This document shows, in pieces, positions 1-6,926 of a stretch of 11,585 nucleotides of DNA. The stretch covers positions 1 to 11,585 of the forward strand of contig JAIVJE010000367.1 of the NCBI GenBank assembly GCA_020200195.1. The letters are read 5' to 3'. A model generated the notes under the pieces. That model was not told the DNA's origin. It did no database searches and saw only the letters and a program-made list of their open reading frames with translations. The number at the start of each line of letters is the position of its first letter. Positions within the stretch are counted from its first letter, which is position 1. A program made the translations under genes and the position numbers. Source of the stretch: Acidobacteriota bacterium. GTDB taxonomy: Bacteria > Acidobacteriota > Vicinamibacteria > Vicinamibacterales > 2-12-FULL-66-21.

Positions 1-22
1 GTTGAGAAGCGAGTAAGGCTGG

Positions 23-50
23 CCCAGGACCAAGAACCAAGGACCAAGGA
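23..50. repeat. Heptanucleotide tandem repeat upstream of the response regulator
   Basis: Positions 30-50 read as three consecutive 7-mers of the form CCAAGRA (30-36, 37-43, 44-50). They are preceded by a degenerate copy at 23-29. The array sits 15 bases before the ATG at 66, so it lies in the leader or promoter region of the regulator gene. It supplies the only Shine-Dalgarno-like string there (AAGGA near 46-50). Its function is unknown; it resembles the short tandemly repeated repeats seen between genes in several bacterial groups. Confidence 0.6.
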
Positions 51-65
51 ATCACAAGCGACACC

Positions 66-1493
66 ATGCTAATTACTGACCATCTCCGTGATCATCGGGG
101 CGGTTCGTTCCCGGAACACGTCCGCCATGCCGTTCGCCCGAGCGAACCGCGCGTCCTCATCGCCGATGACCAGTCGGATGTCCTCGAGGCGCTGCGGCTC
201 CTGCTGAAAGCCGAGGGCTTCCAGCTCGAGACGGCGTCGTCGCCCGCCGGAGTGCTGGCGGCGACGGAGGCGCGTGAGTTCGACGTCGCCCTGATCGACC
301 TCAACTACGCACGAGACACGACGTCGGGCGAAGAAGGACTGAATCTGCTCTCGCGCATCCAGGCGGTGGACCCCACGCTGCCCGTCGTGGTCATGACCGC
401 GTGGGGCAGCGTCGAGGTCGCGGTGGAAGCGATGCGGCGGGGCGCCCGGGATTTCATCCAGAAGCCCTGGGACAACGCGCGGCTGCTTGCGATCATCCGC
501 ACGCAAATCGAGCTGAGCCAGGCGTTGCGCAAGGGCCAACGGCTCGAGGCCGAGAACTCGCTGCTCCGCGGCGAGGGCATGCCCAAGCTGATCGCCGAAT
601 CGTCCTCGATGCAGACGGTCCTGCAGGTCATCGCACGCGTGGGGCCGTCGGACGCCAACGTGCTCGTGTCCGGCGAAAACGGCACCGGCAAGGGCGTCGT
701 CGCCCGCGCGCTGCACGCGGTATCGAGCCGTGCGTCGCGGCCGATGGTCATCGTGAACTCCGGCGGAGTGTCCGAAGGCGTCTTCGAGAGCGAGCTCTTT
801 GGACACGTGCGCGGCGCGTTCACCGACGCGAAGACCGACCGCGTCGGGCGATTCGAGCTCGCCGATCAGGGAACCCTGTTTCTCGACGAGATCGCCAACG
901 TGCCCCTGAGTCAGCAGGCAAAGCTCCTCCGCGTGATCGAAACAGGCGAGTTCGAGCGGCTGGGATCGTCGCGCACGCGCCGTGTGGACGTGCGGATCAT
1001 CTCCGCGACCAACGCCGATCTCGGGGAGGAAGTCGCCGGCGCCCGCTTCCGTCAGGACCTGCTGTTCCGGCTGAACACGATCGAAATCCGTTTGCCATCC
1101 CTCCGGGATCGCCGGGAGGACCTCCCGCTGCTGGCGCAGCACTTCCTCCGCCAGCACGCGCAGCGGTATCGAAAGCGCGTGACCGGGTTCGAAAGTGGCG
1201 CCCTGCAGATGCTGCTCGAGCATCCCTGGCCAGGTAACGTCCGCGAGCTTGACCACGCGACCGAGCGCGCGGTGCTGATGACCCAGGGGCCTCTGATCAA
1301 AGCCGCGGATCTGGGGCTCCGTACGGGCCGTGACAGCGGGGGCCGGCTGGAAGACATGAGCCTGGAAGAAGTCGAATGTTTCCTGATCAAGAAGGCCATG
1401 ACCCGCTTCGACGGGAACGTCAGCCAGGCGGCGAAGGCACTCGGCTTGAGCCGCAGCGCGTTGTACCGCCGGCTTCAAAGATACGGGCTTTAA
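66..1493 (+). CDS. NtrC-family sigma-54-dependent response regulator
   Basis: Cytoplasmic transcriptional activator that, once phosphorylated, uses ATP hydrolysis to open sigma-54 RNA polymerase promoters. The 475 residues give the full three-domain layout. The receiver (about 29-145) has the acidic pair D34/D35, phospho-acceptor D78, T111 and K133. The AAA+ domain (about 173-405) has Walker A GENGTGKG at 203-210, Walker B LFLDEI at 271-276 and arginine-rich sensor motifs. A Fis-type helix-turn-helix (about 440-475) ends in LSRSALYRRLQRYG. The sigma-54 contact loop reads GAFTDA (250-255) rather than canonical GAFTGA. The ATG at 66 is the only reasonable start and leaves a 28-residue lead before the receiver. 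The cognate kinase is probably the next gene, 75 bp downstream. Target genes cannot be told from the window. Family assignment is secure; specific function is unknown. Confidence 0.95.
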   Translation: MLITDHLRDHRGGSFPEHVRHAVRPSEPRVLIADDQSDVLEALRLLLKAEGFQLETASSPAGVLAATEAREFDVALIDLNYARDTTSGEEGLNLLSRIQAVDPTLPVVVMTAWGSVEVAVEAMRRGARDFIQKPWDNARLLAIIRTQIELSQALRKGQRLEAENSLLRGEGMPKLIAESSSMQTVLQVIARVGPSDANVLVSGENGTGKGVVARALHAVSSRASRPMVIVNSGGVSEGVFESELFGHVRGAFTDAKTDRVGRFELADQGTLFLDEIANVPLSQQAKLLRVIETGEFERLGSSRTRRVDVRIISATNADLGEEVAGARFRQDLLFRLNTIEIRLPSLRDRREDLPLLAQHFLRQHAQRYRKRVTGFESGALQMLLEHPWPGNVRELDHATERAVLMTQGPLIKAADLGLRTGRDSGGRLEDMSLEEVECFLIKKAMTRFDGNVSQAAKALGLSRSALYRRLQRYGL

Positions 1494-1547
1494 CAAGGCA
1501 ACAGGGAAAAGGCAAAAGGGAACGAGGAAAAGGGACGCAGAAGAAGG
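1492..1547. repeat. Degenerate purine-rich heptad repeat between regulator and kinase
   Basis: From 1492 the DNA can be cut into eight successive 7-mers: AACAAGG, CAACAGG, GAAAAGG, CAAAAGG, GAACGAG, GAAAAGG, GACGCAG, AAGAAGG. The consensus is SAAAAGG. The + strand is almost pyrimidine-free. The array fills nearly the whole spacer between the two signalling genes, and its 3' edge merges with the Shine-Dalgarno-like AAGG at 1550-1553. The period and the trailing AAGG match the smaller array at 23-50. No function is established. Confidence 0.65.
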
Positions 1548-1557
1548 CGAAGGTACA

Positions 1558-1569
1558 ATGAAAGATTGA
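1558..1569 (+). promoter_or_regulatory. Three-codon mini-ORF coupled to the kinase start
   Basis: ATG AAA GAT TGA runs from 1558 to 1569. The A of its stop is also the first base of the kinase ATG (TGATG). An AAGG string (1550-1553) is better spaced for this mini-ORF than for the kinase ATG 15 bases away. Ribosomes may therefore start here and re-initiate on the kinase, lowering its expression. This is inferred from spacing only and could be chance. Confidence 0.25.
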
Positions 1570-2957
1570 TGGGTTCCGCCCACGCCCGCGAGCCGCGGTT
1601 GAGCCACGACCGCCGAATTCTCCTGATGGCGCTGGCATCCGCACTGCCGGGCGCCTCGATCTCGCTCATCTTTCTCTGGACCGGCGACTACACGCCGAAG
1701 GTTCAGTGGACGCTCACCGTTCTCATCATCACATTCTGCCTTGGGTTCGCGTTCGCGCTGCGCGAGCGCGTCGTCCTGCCGTTGCAGACCTTGTCGAATC
1801 TGCTGGCGGCACTCGGCGAGGGTGACTTTTCCATTCGCGCGCGGGGCGCGCGGGGAGGCGACCCGCTTGGCGAGGTCATGGTGGAAGTGAACGCGCTCGT
1901 CGAGACGCTGCGTCACCAGCGGCTGGATGCGTTGGAAGCCACCACACTGCTCAGGAAAGTGATGGCGGAGATCGATGTCGCGGTCTTCACGTTCGATGAA
2001 GAGCACGAGCTGAAGTTCGTCAACCGGGCGGGGGCGCGGCTGCTCAGCCAGCGGGCCGAGCGGCTCCTCGGCCGCCACGCCGTCGAATTGGACCTGGCGG
2101 ATTGTCTGAGCGGCGAGGCGCCGCGTGTGATCAATACCGCCTTCCCCGGGGGTGTCGGACGATGGGAGGTGCGACGCAGCCAATTCCGCCAGGGAGGCCG
2201 GCCTCACGAGCTGCTCGTGCTGTCGGATCTCAGCCAGCCGCTGCGTGAAGAAGAGCGTCAGGCCTGGCAGCGGTTGATCCGCGTCATCGGCCACGAGATG
2301 AACAACTCGCTCGCGCCGATCAAGTCGATTGCGGGCAGTCTCTCCACCATCCTCGAACGCGAGCCCCCACCCTCCGATTGGCGCGACGACGTGCAGCGAG
2401 GCCTTGGGGTGATCGCATCACGCTCCGAGTCGCTGAGCCGCTTCATGAGCGCGTATGCACGGCTCGCGAAGCTTCCGCCGCCGAAGCTCACGCCACTGGA
2501 CGTCCACGCGGTCGTCGATCGCGTTGTGACGCTTGAAAAGGCCCACCACATCTCTGTGGCTCCAGGGCCGCGGTTCTCCGTCCAGGGGGACGGCGATCAA
2601 CTCGAGCAATTGCTCATCAATCTGATTCGGAATGCGGTGGACGCCGTTCGTGAAACAGGAGGCGGCGTGCAGGTCGGCTGGCAGCGGCTGCCGGGCTCGG
2701 AGCCGCCCACTATGGAGCTGTGGGTCGAGGACGAGGGACCGGGGCTGTCCAATACAGGGAATCTGTTCGTACCGTTCTTCACCACCAAGCCCGGCGGCTC
2801 GGGCATCGGGCTCGTCCTGAGCCGTCAGATCGCCGAAGCGCACGGCGGCAGCCTCGTCCTCGAGAATCGGGAGGATCGCTCAGGCTGCCGTGCGAGCCTC
2901 CGGCTGCCGCTTCACGCGGTCGCGCAAGTCAGGGTGGAAGGATTGGCGCCCGCGTGA
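1569..2957 (+). CDS. NtrY-like membrane sensor histidine kinase
   Basis: Inner-membrane sensor kinase, expected to phosphorylate the NtrC-type regulator just upstream. Counting from the ATG at 1569 (462 aa), two hydrophobic segments lie at about 17-37 and 46-66. They are separated by a very short loop, so there is almost no periplasmic sensor. A HAMP-like linker (about 67-118) and a cytoplasmic PAS-like domain (about 125-225) follow. The dimerisation motif is GHEMNNSLAPIKSI with phospho-acceptor H242. The ATPase domain has an N box (NLIRNAVDA, 351-359), G1 (DEGPGL, from 388), an F box (FFTTKPGG, 403-410) and G2 (GSGIGL, 410-415). The order HAMP-PAS-HisKA-HATPase matches NtrY, and sensing is probably cytoplasmic or membrane-based. 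A TTG at 1566 in the same frame is a possible alternative start. The ATG overlaps the stop of a three-codon ORF at 1558. Confidence 0.93.
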   Translation: MGSAHAREPRLSHDRRILLMALASALPGASISLIFLWTGDYTPKVQWTLTVLIITFCLGFAFALRERVVLPLQTLSNLLAALGEGDFSIRARGARGGDPLGEVMVEVNALVETLRHQRLDALEATTLLRKVMAEIDVAVFTFDEEHELKFVNRAGARLLSQRAERLLGRHAVELDLADCLSGEAPRVINTAFPGGVGRWEVRRSQFRQGGRPHELLVLSDLSQPLREEERQAWQRLIRVIGHEMNNSLAPIKSIAGSLSTILEREPPPSDWRDDVQRGLGVIASRSESLSRFMSAYARLAKLPPPKLTPLDVHAVVDRVVTLEKAHHISVAPGPRFSVQGDGDQLEQLLINLIRNAVDAVRETGGGVQVGWQRLPGSEPPTMELWVEDEGPGLSNTGNLFVPFFTTKPGGSGIGLVLSRQIAEAHGGSLVLENREDRSGCRASLRLPLHAVAQVRVEGLAPA

Positions 2958-2976
2958 ACGCGGCAGGCGAGGGATC

Positions 2977-3696
2977 ATGTCGAATCTGAACGATCCGGTG
3001 CTGCCTGGTCGCGGCGCGACGGACTACGAGCGCTACCTGCGCACCGACGAGCTGCTTGCGCTCCAGAAGACGCCAGGCGAAGTCGTCCATCGCGACGAGC
3101 ACCTGTTCCAGGCCGTGCATCAGTCGTCCGAGATTTGGCTCAAGCTGGCCTGCACCGAACTGGACGATGCGACCGAACTCGTTCGCCAGCACAGAGTGTC
3201 GGCAGCGACCCGCCTGCTACGCCGCTCGAATGAGGCGATGGCGCTCATCACCAGCCATCTGCACATGCTCGAGCACATGTCGCCGTTGGACTATGCGGAA
3301 GTCCGGACCGCACTCGGCCATGGAGCCGGCTTCGACTCGCCCGGGTTCCGCCGCGTGCACAAATCGTCGCCGCTTCTCGGGGAGGCGTTCAATGCCCTCC
3401 TGGCAGGGCGTGGGGTCGAGTTGCTCGACGTATACGAACGCGGCTACGAGCTCGACGACCTCTATCAGCTAGCCGAGCAGATGATCACGTGGGACGAGCG
3501 CTGCATCCTCTGGCGATTTCATCACCTCAAGGTGGTCGAGCGCATCATCGGCGGGAATGTCATCGGGACGCAGGGGACGCCGGTGGAGGTCCTCGGTAAG
3601 CGGATCGACGTCAGGTTCTTTCCGGAGTTGTGGCTGGTCCGAGACGAGATCACGCGAAGATCGAAGCTGGGAGCGGACGGGCACGGAACCGAGTAA
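2977..3696 (+). CDS. kynA: Tryptophan 2,3-dioxygenase
   Basis: Cytosolic haem enzyme that opens the indole ring of L-tryptophan with O2 to give N-formylkynurenine, the first step of the kynurenine pathway. The 239-residue protein has the family landmarks. These are YERYLRTDELLALQ near the N-terminus, the distal-pocket segment DEHLFQAVHQSSEIWLKL with H48, and LWRFHHLKVVERIIG, where H183 aligns with the proximal haem ligand. FFPELWLVRDE lies near the C-terminus. It is shorter than the Xanthomonas enzyme (about 298 aa) and matches the compact version with a GTQGTPVEVLG loop that I recall from Actinobacteria and Acidobacteria. I chose the ATG at 2977, preceded by GCGAGGG, over an in-frame ATG at 2890 that lies inside the kinase gene. 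The kinase stop is only 19 bp upstream, so co-transcription is likely. No kynureninase or formamidase gene is nearby. Confidence 0.93.
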   Translation: MSNLNDPVLPGRGATDYERYLRTDELLALQKTPGEVVHRDEHLFQAVHQSSEIWLKLACTELDDATELVRQHRVSAATRLLRRSNEAMALITSHLHMLEHMSPLDYAEVRTALGHGAGFDSPGFRRVHKSSPLLGEAFNALLAGRGVELLDVYERGYELDDLYQLAEQMITWDERCILWRFHHLKVVERIIGGNVIGTQGTPVEVLGKRIDVRFFPELWLVRDEITRRSKLGADGHGTE

Positions 3697-3771
3697 CCTG
3701 GCGACAGAACGTCAGGCGACCGCGCGGCTGGACAAGTGCAACCGCTTGATGGTTGATGAAGCCCGTACGAA

Positions 3772-3804
3772 GCAAGGGCCGGGCGCTGTGCCCGGCCCCC
3801 TTGC
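3772..3804. terminator. Strong hairpin between convergent genes, probable bidirectional terminator
   Basis: The left arm GCAAGGGCCGGGC (3772-3784) pairs with GCCCGGCCCCCTTGC (3790-3804) around a five-base loop, with two unpaired C residues. It lies 75 bp past the dioxygenase stop and 30 bp past the stop of the minus-strand gene, where both transcripts should end. Neither strand has a clear T-run after the stem, so it is a terminator-like or transcript-end structure rather than a textbook intrinsic terminator. Confidence 0.55.
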
Positions 3805-3834
3805 TGTATCGATGACCACTTACGGGTCAGGAGC

Positions 3835-4630
3835 TCACCGATCGTACCGGTGGTCGCAGCTTGGACAGATGGCTGCGGCTTCCAGCGTCCAGAACACGTG
3901 GGTTACAGTCTTGGACCCGTCACCGTGGAACTTTTCATAAGTCGAGCTGCGGCCATTCCGCGACTGGCTCACCAGTTGGCCCCAGCTGTTTGGGTTATCG
4001 TCAACGTCTGAACCCGATGCCTGCAGCGGCGCGCTGGCGGCTACCGTCGTCGTGCTGTCGGTGGTATGCCCGTAAATAATGTTCAACTGGTCGAAGTCGT
4101 GCTTGTTCGGCGCCGTGCTCAGCGTGCTGCCCGCATTCGCACCGGTGTTGGAGAAGTAGTCCATGCAGGTGTCCCATCACGTGCAGCTGCTCGTTGGGAT
4201 TGTTGTACGTCGACAGGTTGAAGTAGGCGTCATTCACCTTGGCTGACCCCTGTGTAATGTGCTCACCGTCAACGATGGAGATCGACGCCAGCCCGAGCCA
4301 GCCATTGAAGCCATAGTTGCCGTTACAGACCTGAGTCGTTCCGGCCACCATCGAGCAGCGCTTGTTCCTGGATTGTCCAGCAACCAGCGAAGTCATCAGC
4401 GGGGTTGTTGTGTTGAACCGGCCTGGGGAATTCCAGTCCTGCGACGTTTGTGAGAGGTGACCGCTCCAGGCAGCTGTGGTGAGGTTATTACCCAGCTTCA
4501 GGGTGAACGGATTGCTCGTCCGCGCCCAGTGGTACCCACCCCACGAGTGACTCGCGGACAGCGACACGGCAAAAACAGCAACAACAAGGACTCCGCTGGC
4601 GAGCGCACGGCGGTAAGGCAGTTTGGTCAT
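3835..4630 (-). pseudogene. Secreted metzincin-like protein lacking its zinc-binding segment (frameshifted)
   Basis: The N-terminal part starts at ATG 4630 behind an AGGGGA ribosome site. It has a basic start, a hydrophobic stretch (residues about 9-26) and SASHS, a convincing signal peptide, followed by a beta-rich domain ending in NPNEQLHVM. Homologues I recall then continue with a QE(V/I)GHxFGLDH-type zinc motif and reach TCMDY. Here LHVM (ATG at 4177-4175) is followed after one base by DTCMDYFSNT in another frame (GAC at 4173-4171), which runs to the TGA at 3835. The C-terminal part keeps the family landmarks HDFDQLNIIYGH, WGQLVS and a terminal CPSC. About 20 codons, with length of the form 3n+2, therefore seem to be missing. 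Read as it stands, frame one continues to about 4001 as a nonsense tail. Family assignment rests on memory of hypothetical matrixin-like proteins; loss of frame is seen directly. Confidence 0.72.
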
Positions 4631-4879
4631 AGAAATAGTCCCCTGGGGCTGGGTTCGTTCATTCGTATTCGCGGACGAAACGTCCGCCGTTTGGGTTGAG
4701 TTGCCGCTTTTGGACGGCCCGTATATTGTGGGGCAAGCCTGAGCCCAAGACAACAAAAATCCGAGAACCCCGGTGCACGATTCTGCTCGCGAAGTCCCTT
4801 ACGAGCAACGGCTTCCGGGTAATCGCTTCTCGGTGGCTGTGCGGTTCCGCCACAGCGTCGTTTGGTATCGTTGGCCGCC
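4631..4879. other. Divergent intergenic region between metzincin-like gene and mscS
   Basis: This 249-bp spacer is less GC-rich than its surroundings and must hold the promoters for both divergent genes. It contains a perfect 7-bp inverted repeat at 4671-4687. A TATATT at 4722-4727 lies 15 bp after TTGCCG and is a weak -10/-35 candidate for the + strand. An imperfect hairpin (GCTGTG at 4836-4841 against CACAGC at 4851-4856) lies in the channel gene's leader. I see no convincing gene or RNA here. Confidence 0.5.
4671..4687. promoter_or_regulatory. Perfect inverted repeat in the leader of the metzincin-like gene
   Basis: GCGGACG (4671-4677), AAA, CGTCCGC (4681-4687) is an exact 7-bp inverted repeat with a three-base centre. 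It lies 41 bp upstream of the minus-strand ATG at 4630. It could be a dimeric-regulator operator or a small hairpin in the 5' untranslated region. No factor can be named. Confidence 0.35.
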
Positions 4880-6055
4880 ATGATGACCCGGTTGTTCGAA
4901 GGAGTCGTGCGCTGGGACGCAATGGTGCTCGCGGCGGCAGCTACGCTCCTCGTGGCGTATGTCGGGGCACGGCTCGCGCGGCGTCTCGCCGCATCCGGCC
5001 TCCGGGCCGTCGTCCGCGGGACCCTCACCCCGTCCAGCCCGCTCTTCCGCGCGCCGCTGCGGCTGGTGGCATCGGGGGTGTTTCTGCTGCTCGTCGGCCT
5101 GTTGCTCTTCCCCGCCTTCCAGCTCGCCGGTCTGCGACCGCGAACCGGAATTCCGCTCCGCACCCTGGCGGCCTGGACGTTCGCCTCGGGCCTGCGCATC
5201 GTGCTGATCGTCCTCGTCGCCTATGCGCTGATTCGTGTGACCGCGCTTCTCGTCCGGCGTTTCGAGCATGACGTCAGTGCAGGCACGGGTCGTGACGCAG
5301 TAGAGCGGGGCAAACGCGCGCGCACGCTGGGCGGCGTGATCAACAAGGTCGCCCAGGCCGTCATCATCACGATCGCGGCCTTGATGATTCTGCGAGAGTT
5401 TCAGTTGGACATCGCGCCCGTGCTGACGGGGGCGGGGATCCTGGGACTCGCGGTCGGCTTCGGCGCGCAGACACTGGTGCGGGACATCATCAGCGGGTTC
5501 TTCCTGATCCTGGAGGATCAGGTGCGCGAGGGAGACGCAGTTGCCATCAACGGGATCGCGGGTACCGTCGAGTCGCTCAATCTCCGGACGATCGTCCTGC
5601 GCGACATCGAAGGCACGGTCCACATCTTTCCGAACGGCGCCATTACGACGCTTGCCAACCGGAGCAAGGACTTTGCCTACTACGTCATCGACGTCGCAAT
5701 CGCTTATCGCGAAGATCCTGATCGCGTGGCGGAGGTACTGCGTACTGCGGCGGAGGAGCTGCAGTCCGATCCGCGGTTCGGTCCCTTCATCCTCGAGCCG
5801 CTCGAGGTGCTCGGCGTGGACTCCTTCACGGACTGGGCCGTGACGATGAAGATCCGCCTCAAGACCGTGCCGCTGAAGCAATGGGAGGTCGGCCGCGAGC
5901 TGCGGCGCCGGATCAGGAAGGCATTCGACGAACACGGCATCGACGTGCCCTACCCGGCACGACCGCCCGCTGGCGAGACGACCACAAGACCGATCAGTAG
6001 CCCTCGGGAGACGCCCGCGTTTCCCTCTGCCCCTTCGACTCCTGAACAATCTTGA
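4880..6055 (+). CDS. MscS-family mechanosensitive ion channel
   Basis: Inner-membrane channel that opens under membrane tension to release solutes during osmotic downshock. From the ATG at 4880 the protein has 391 residues. Hydrophobic segments lie at about 14-35, 60-83, 102-125 and 151-170. The pore-lining helix and its cap follow (about 172-213), with the diagnostic VLTGAGILGLAVGFGAQTLV and RDIISGFFLILEDQVREGD. The cytoplasmic beta domain has GTVESLNLRTIVLRD and the PNG turn of HIFPNGAI; the alpha/beta vestibule and a Pro/Ser/Thr-rich tail of about 40 residues complete it. The extra N-terminal membrane segments make it larger than E. coli MscS (286 aa), nearer the YnaI/MscMJ type. The start is not certain: no good ribosome site precedes 4880, and a TTG at 4862 and an ATG at 4922 are in frame. 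Its 3' end overlaps deoC on the other strand by 62 bp. Confidence 0.93.
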   Translation: MMTRLFEGVVRWDAMVLAAAATLLVAYVGARLARRLAASGLRAVVRGTLTPSSPLFRAPLRLVASGVFLLLVGLLLFPAFQLAGLRPRTGIPLRTLAAWTFASGLRIVLIVLVAYALIRVTALLVRRFEHDVSAGTGRDAVERGKRARTLGGVINKVAQAVIITIAALMILREFQLDIAPVLTGAGILGLAVGFGAQTLVRDIISGFFLILEDQVREGDAVAINGIAGTVESLNLRTIVLRDIEGTVHIFPNGAITTLANRSKDFAYYVIDVAIAYREDPDRVAEVLRTAAEELQSDPRFGPFILEPLEVLGVDSFTDWAVTMKIRLKTVPLKQWEVGRELRRRIRKAFDEHGIDVPYPARPPAGETTTRPISSPRETPAFPSAPSTPEQS

Positions 6056-6881
6056 CCCCGGCGCTGGCGCCGACGCGCGTGGCTCCGGCTGCGACCATCG
6101 TTTTCAGGCCCTCGAGGTCGCGAACGCCGCCGGCCGCCTTGATACCCATGTCGGAGCCGACCACCCGGCGCATGAGCGCGACGTCGGAGGCCGTCGCCCC
6201 GCCCGCCGCAAAGCCCGTAGACGTCTTTACGAAATCGGCGCCTGCGGCCTTGGCCAGCGCACACGCCGTCACCTTTTCATCATCGGTGAGCAGCGCGGCT
6301 TCGATAATGACCTTGCTCGCGGCGCCGCACTGCCGGCACGGCTCGACCACAGCCTCGATGTCGCGCTCGACAGTCCGCAGGTCTCCGGATTTCAAGGCAC
6401 CGATGTTGATCACCATGTCGATCTCGACGGCGCCGTCGAAGATCGCGCGGCGGGTCTCGTAGTTTTTCACGTCGGGTGTCGTCGCTCCGAGGGGAAAGCC
6501 CACGACCGAGCAGACACCAACCCCGCTGCCGCGAAGCAGGGAGGCCGCCAACGCCACCCAGGCGGGGTTGACGCACACGGTCGCGAAATGGAACTCGGCG
6601 GCCTCACGGCACAGCTTCTCGATGTCCGCCCGCGATGCGTCCGGCTTGAGCAGCGTGTGATCGATCATCCCTGACACGCCGCCGGGAGCGCCGCCGGTTG
6701 CGTGTAGCCCGATCCGCGACGCTCCCGCATCGAGGACGCCCCTCAGGCGATCGGGACAGCACTCGAAGAGAACGGAGTGGCAGGCGCACTGGGACGAACT
6801 CCCGGCGTGCCGCGACTGCGCGGCGATCACTTCCTCAGTGATCATGTCGACGAGACGCTGCAAATCCTGCGGGTTCAACAT
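5994..6881 (-). CDS. deoC: Deoxyribose-phosphate aldolase with N-terminal extension
   Basis: Class I aldolase that cleaves 2-deoxy-D-ribose-5-phosphate to glyceraldehyde-3-phosphate and acetaldehyde in deoxynucleoside breakdown. The barrel begins at IDHTLLKP (73-80). It contains EIDMVINIGAL with D155, the Schiff-base lysine K219 in FVKTSTGF, and K248 in IKAAGGVR, so all expected catalytic residues are present. Typical bacterial DeoC starts about 65 residues later. The extra N-terminus has a predicted amphipathic helix (about 3-21), a linker and a Cys/His cluster (C32, C34, H35, C41, C42) before DRLRGVLDAGASRIGLH. The helix-plus-linker resembles encapsulation peptides of BMC cargo. A later ATG (6668) would remove the extension but has no better context. 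It is last in a four-gene minus-strand operon, 45 bp after rpiB. It has no obvious Shine-Dalgarno and runs tail-to-tail into mscS. Confidence 0.93.
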   Translation of the reverse strand: MLNPQDLQRLVDMITEEVIAAQSRHAGSSSQCACHSVLFECCPDRLRGVLDAGASRIGLHATGGAPGGVSGMIDHTLLKPDASRADIEKLCREAAEFHFATVCVNPAWVALAASLLRGSGVGVCSVVGFPLGATTPDVKNYETRRAIFDGAVEIDMVINIGALKSGDLRTVERDIEAVVEPCRQCGAASKVIIEAALLTDDEKVTACALAKAAGADFVKTSTGFAAGGATASDVALMRRVVGSDMGIKAAGGVRDLEGLKTMVAAGATRVGASAGVKIVQESKGQRETRASPEGY

Positions 6882-6926
6882 AACAGTCTGCGGGCTTAAT
6901 CGGGTCGCGCCGCACCGCCGGCGTGT

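Noticed and set aside
1766..1772. Small GC-rich palindromes within the coding regions as possible operators
   Set aside because: Such short palindromes are expected by chance in sequence of this GC content.
69..2294. A 741-codon open frame on the minus strand opposite the regulator and kinase
   Set aside because: It is the antisense of two clearly recognisable genes. Its Arg/Gln/His/Asp-rich translation has no domain, and long antisense frames are normal in GC-rich DNA.
4836..4856. Hairpin in the mscS leader as a riboswitch or thermosensor
   Set aside because: The stem is imperfect, with a bulge and an ill-defined loop, and matches no known RNA class. Noted only within the spacer description.
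4799..6049. A 416-codon minus-strand open frame opposite mscS
   Set aside because: It is an antisense shadow; the plus strand carries the unmistakable MscS pore motif and membrane segments.
5994..6668. A shorter DeoC starting at the ATG at 6668 (GMIDHTLLKP), making the extension a mis-called start
   Set aside because: No better ribosome site occurs there, the upstream frame is open with ordered, protein-like sequence (helix, Cys/His cluster, DRLRGVLDAGASRIG), and the rpiB gap fits the longer form. It is not fully excluded.
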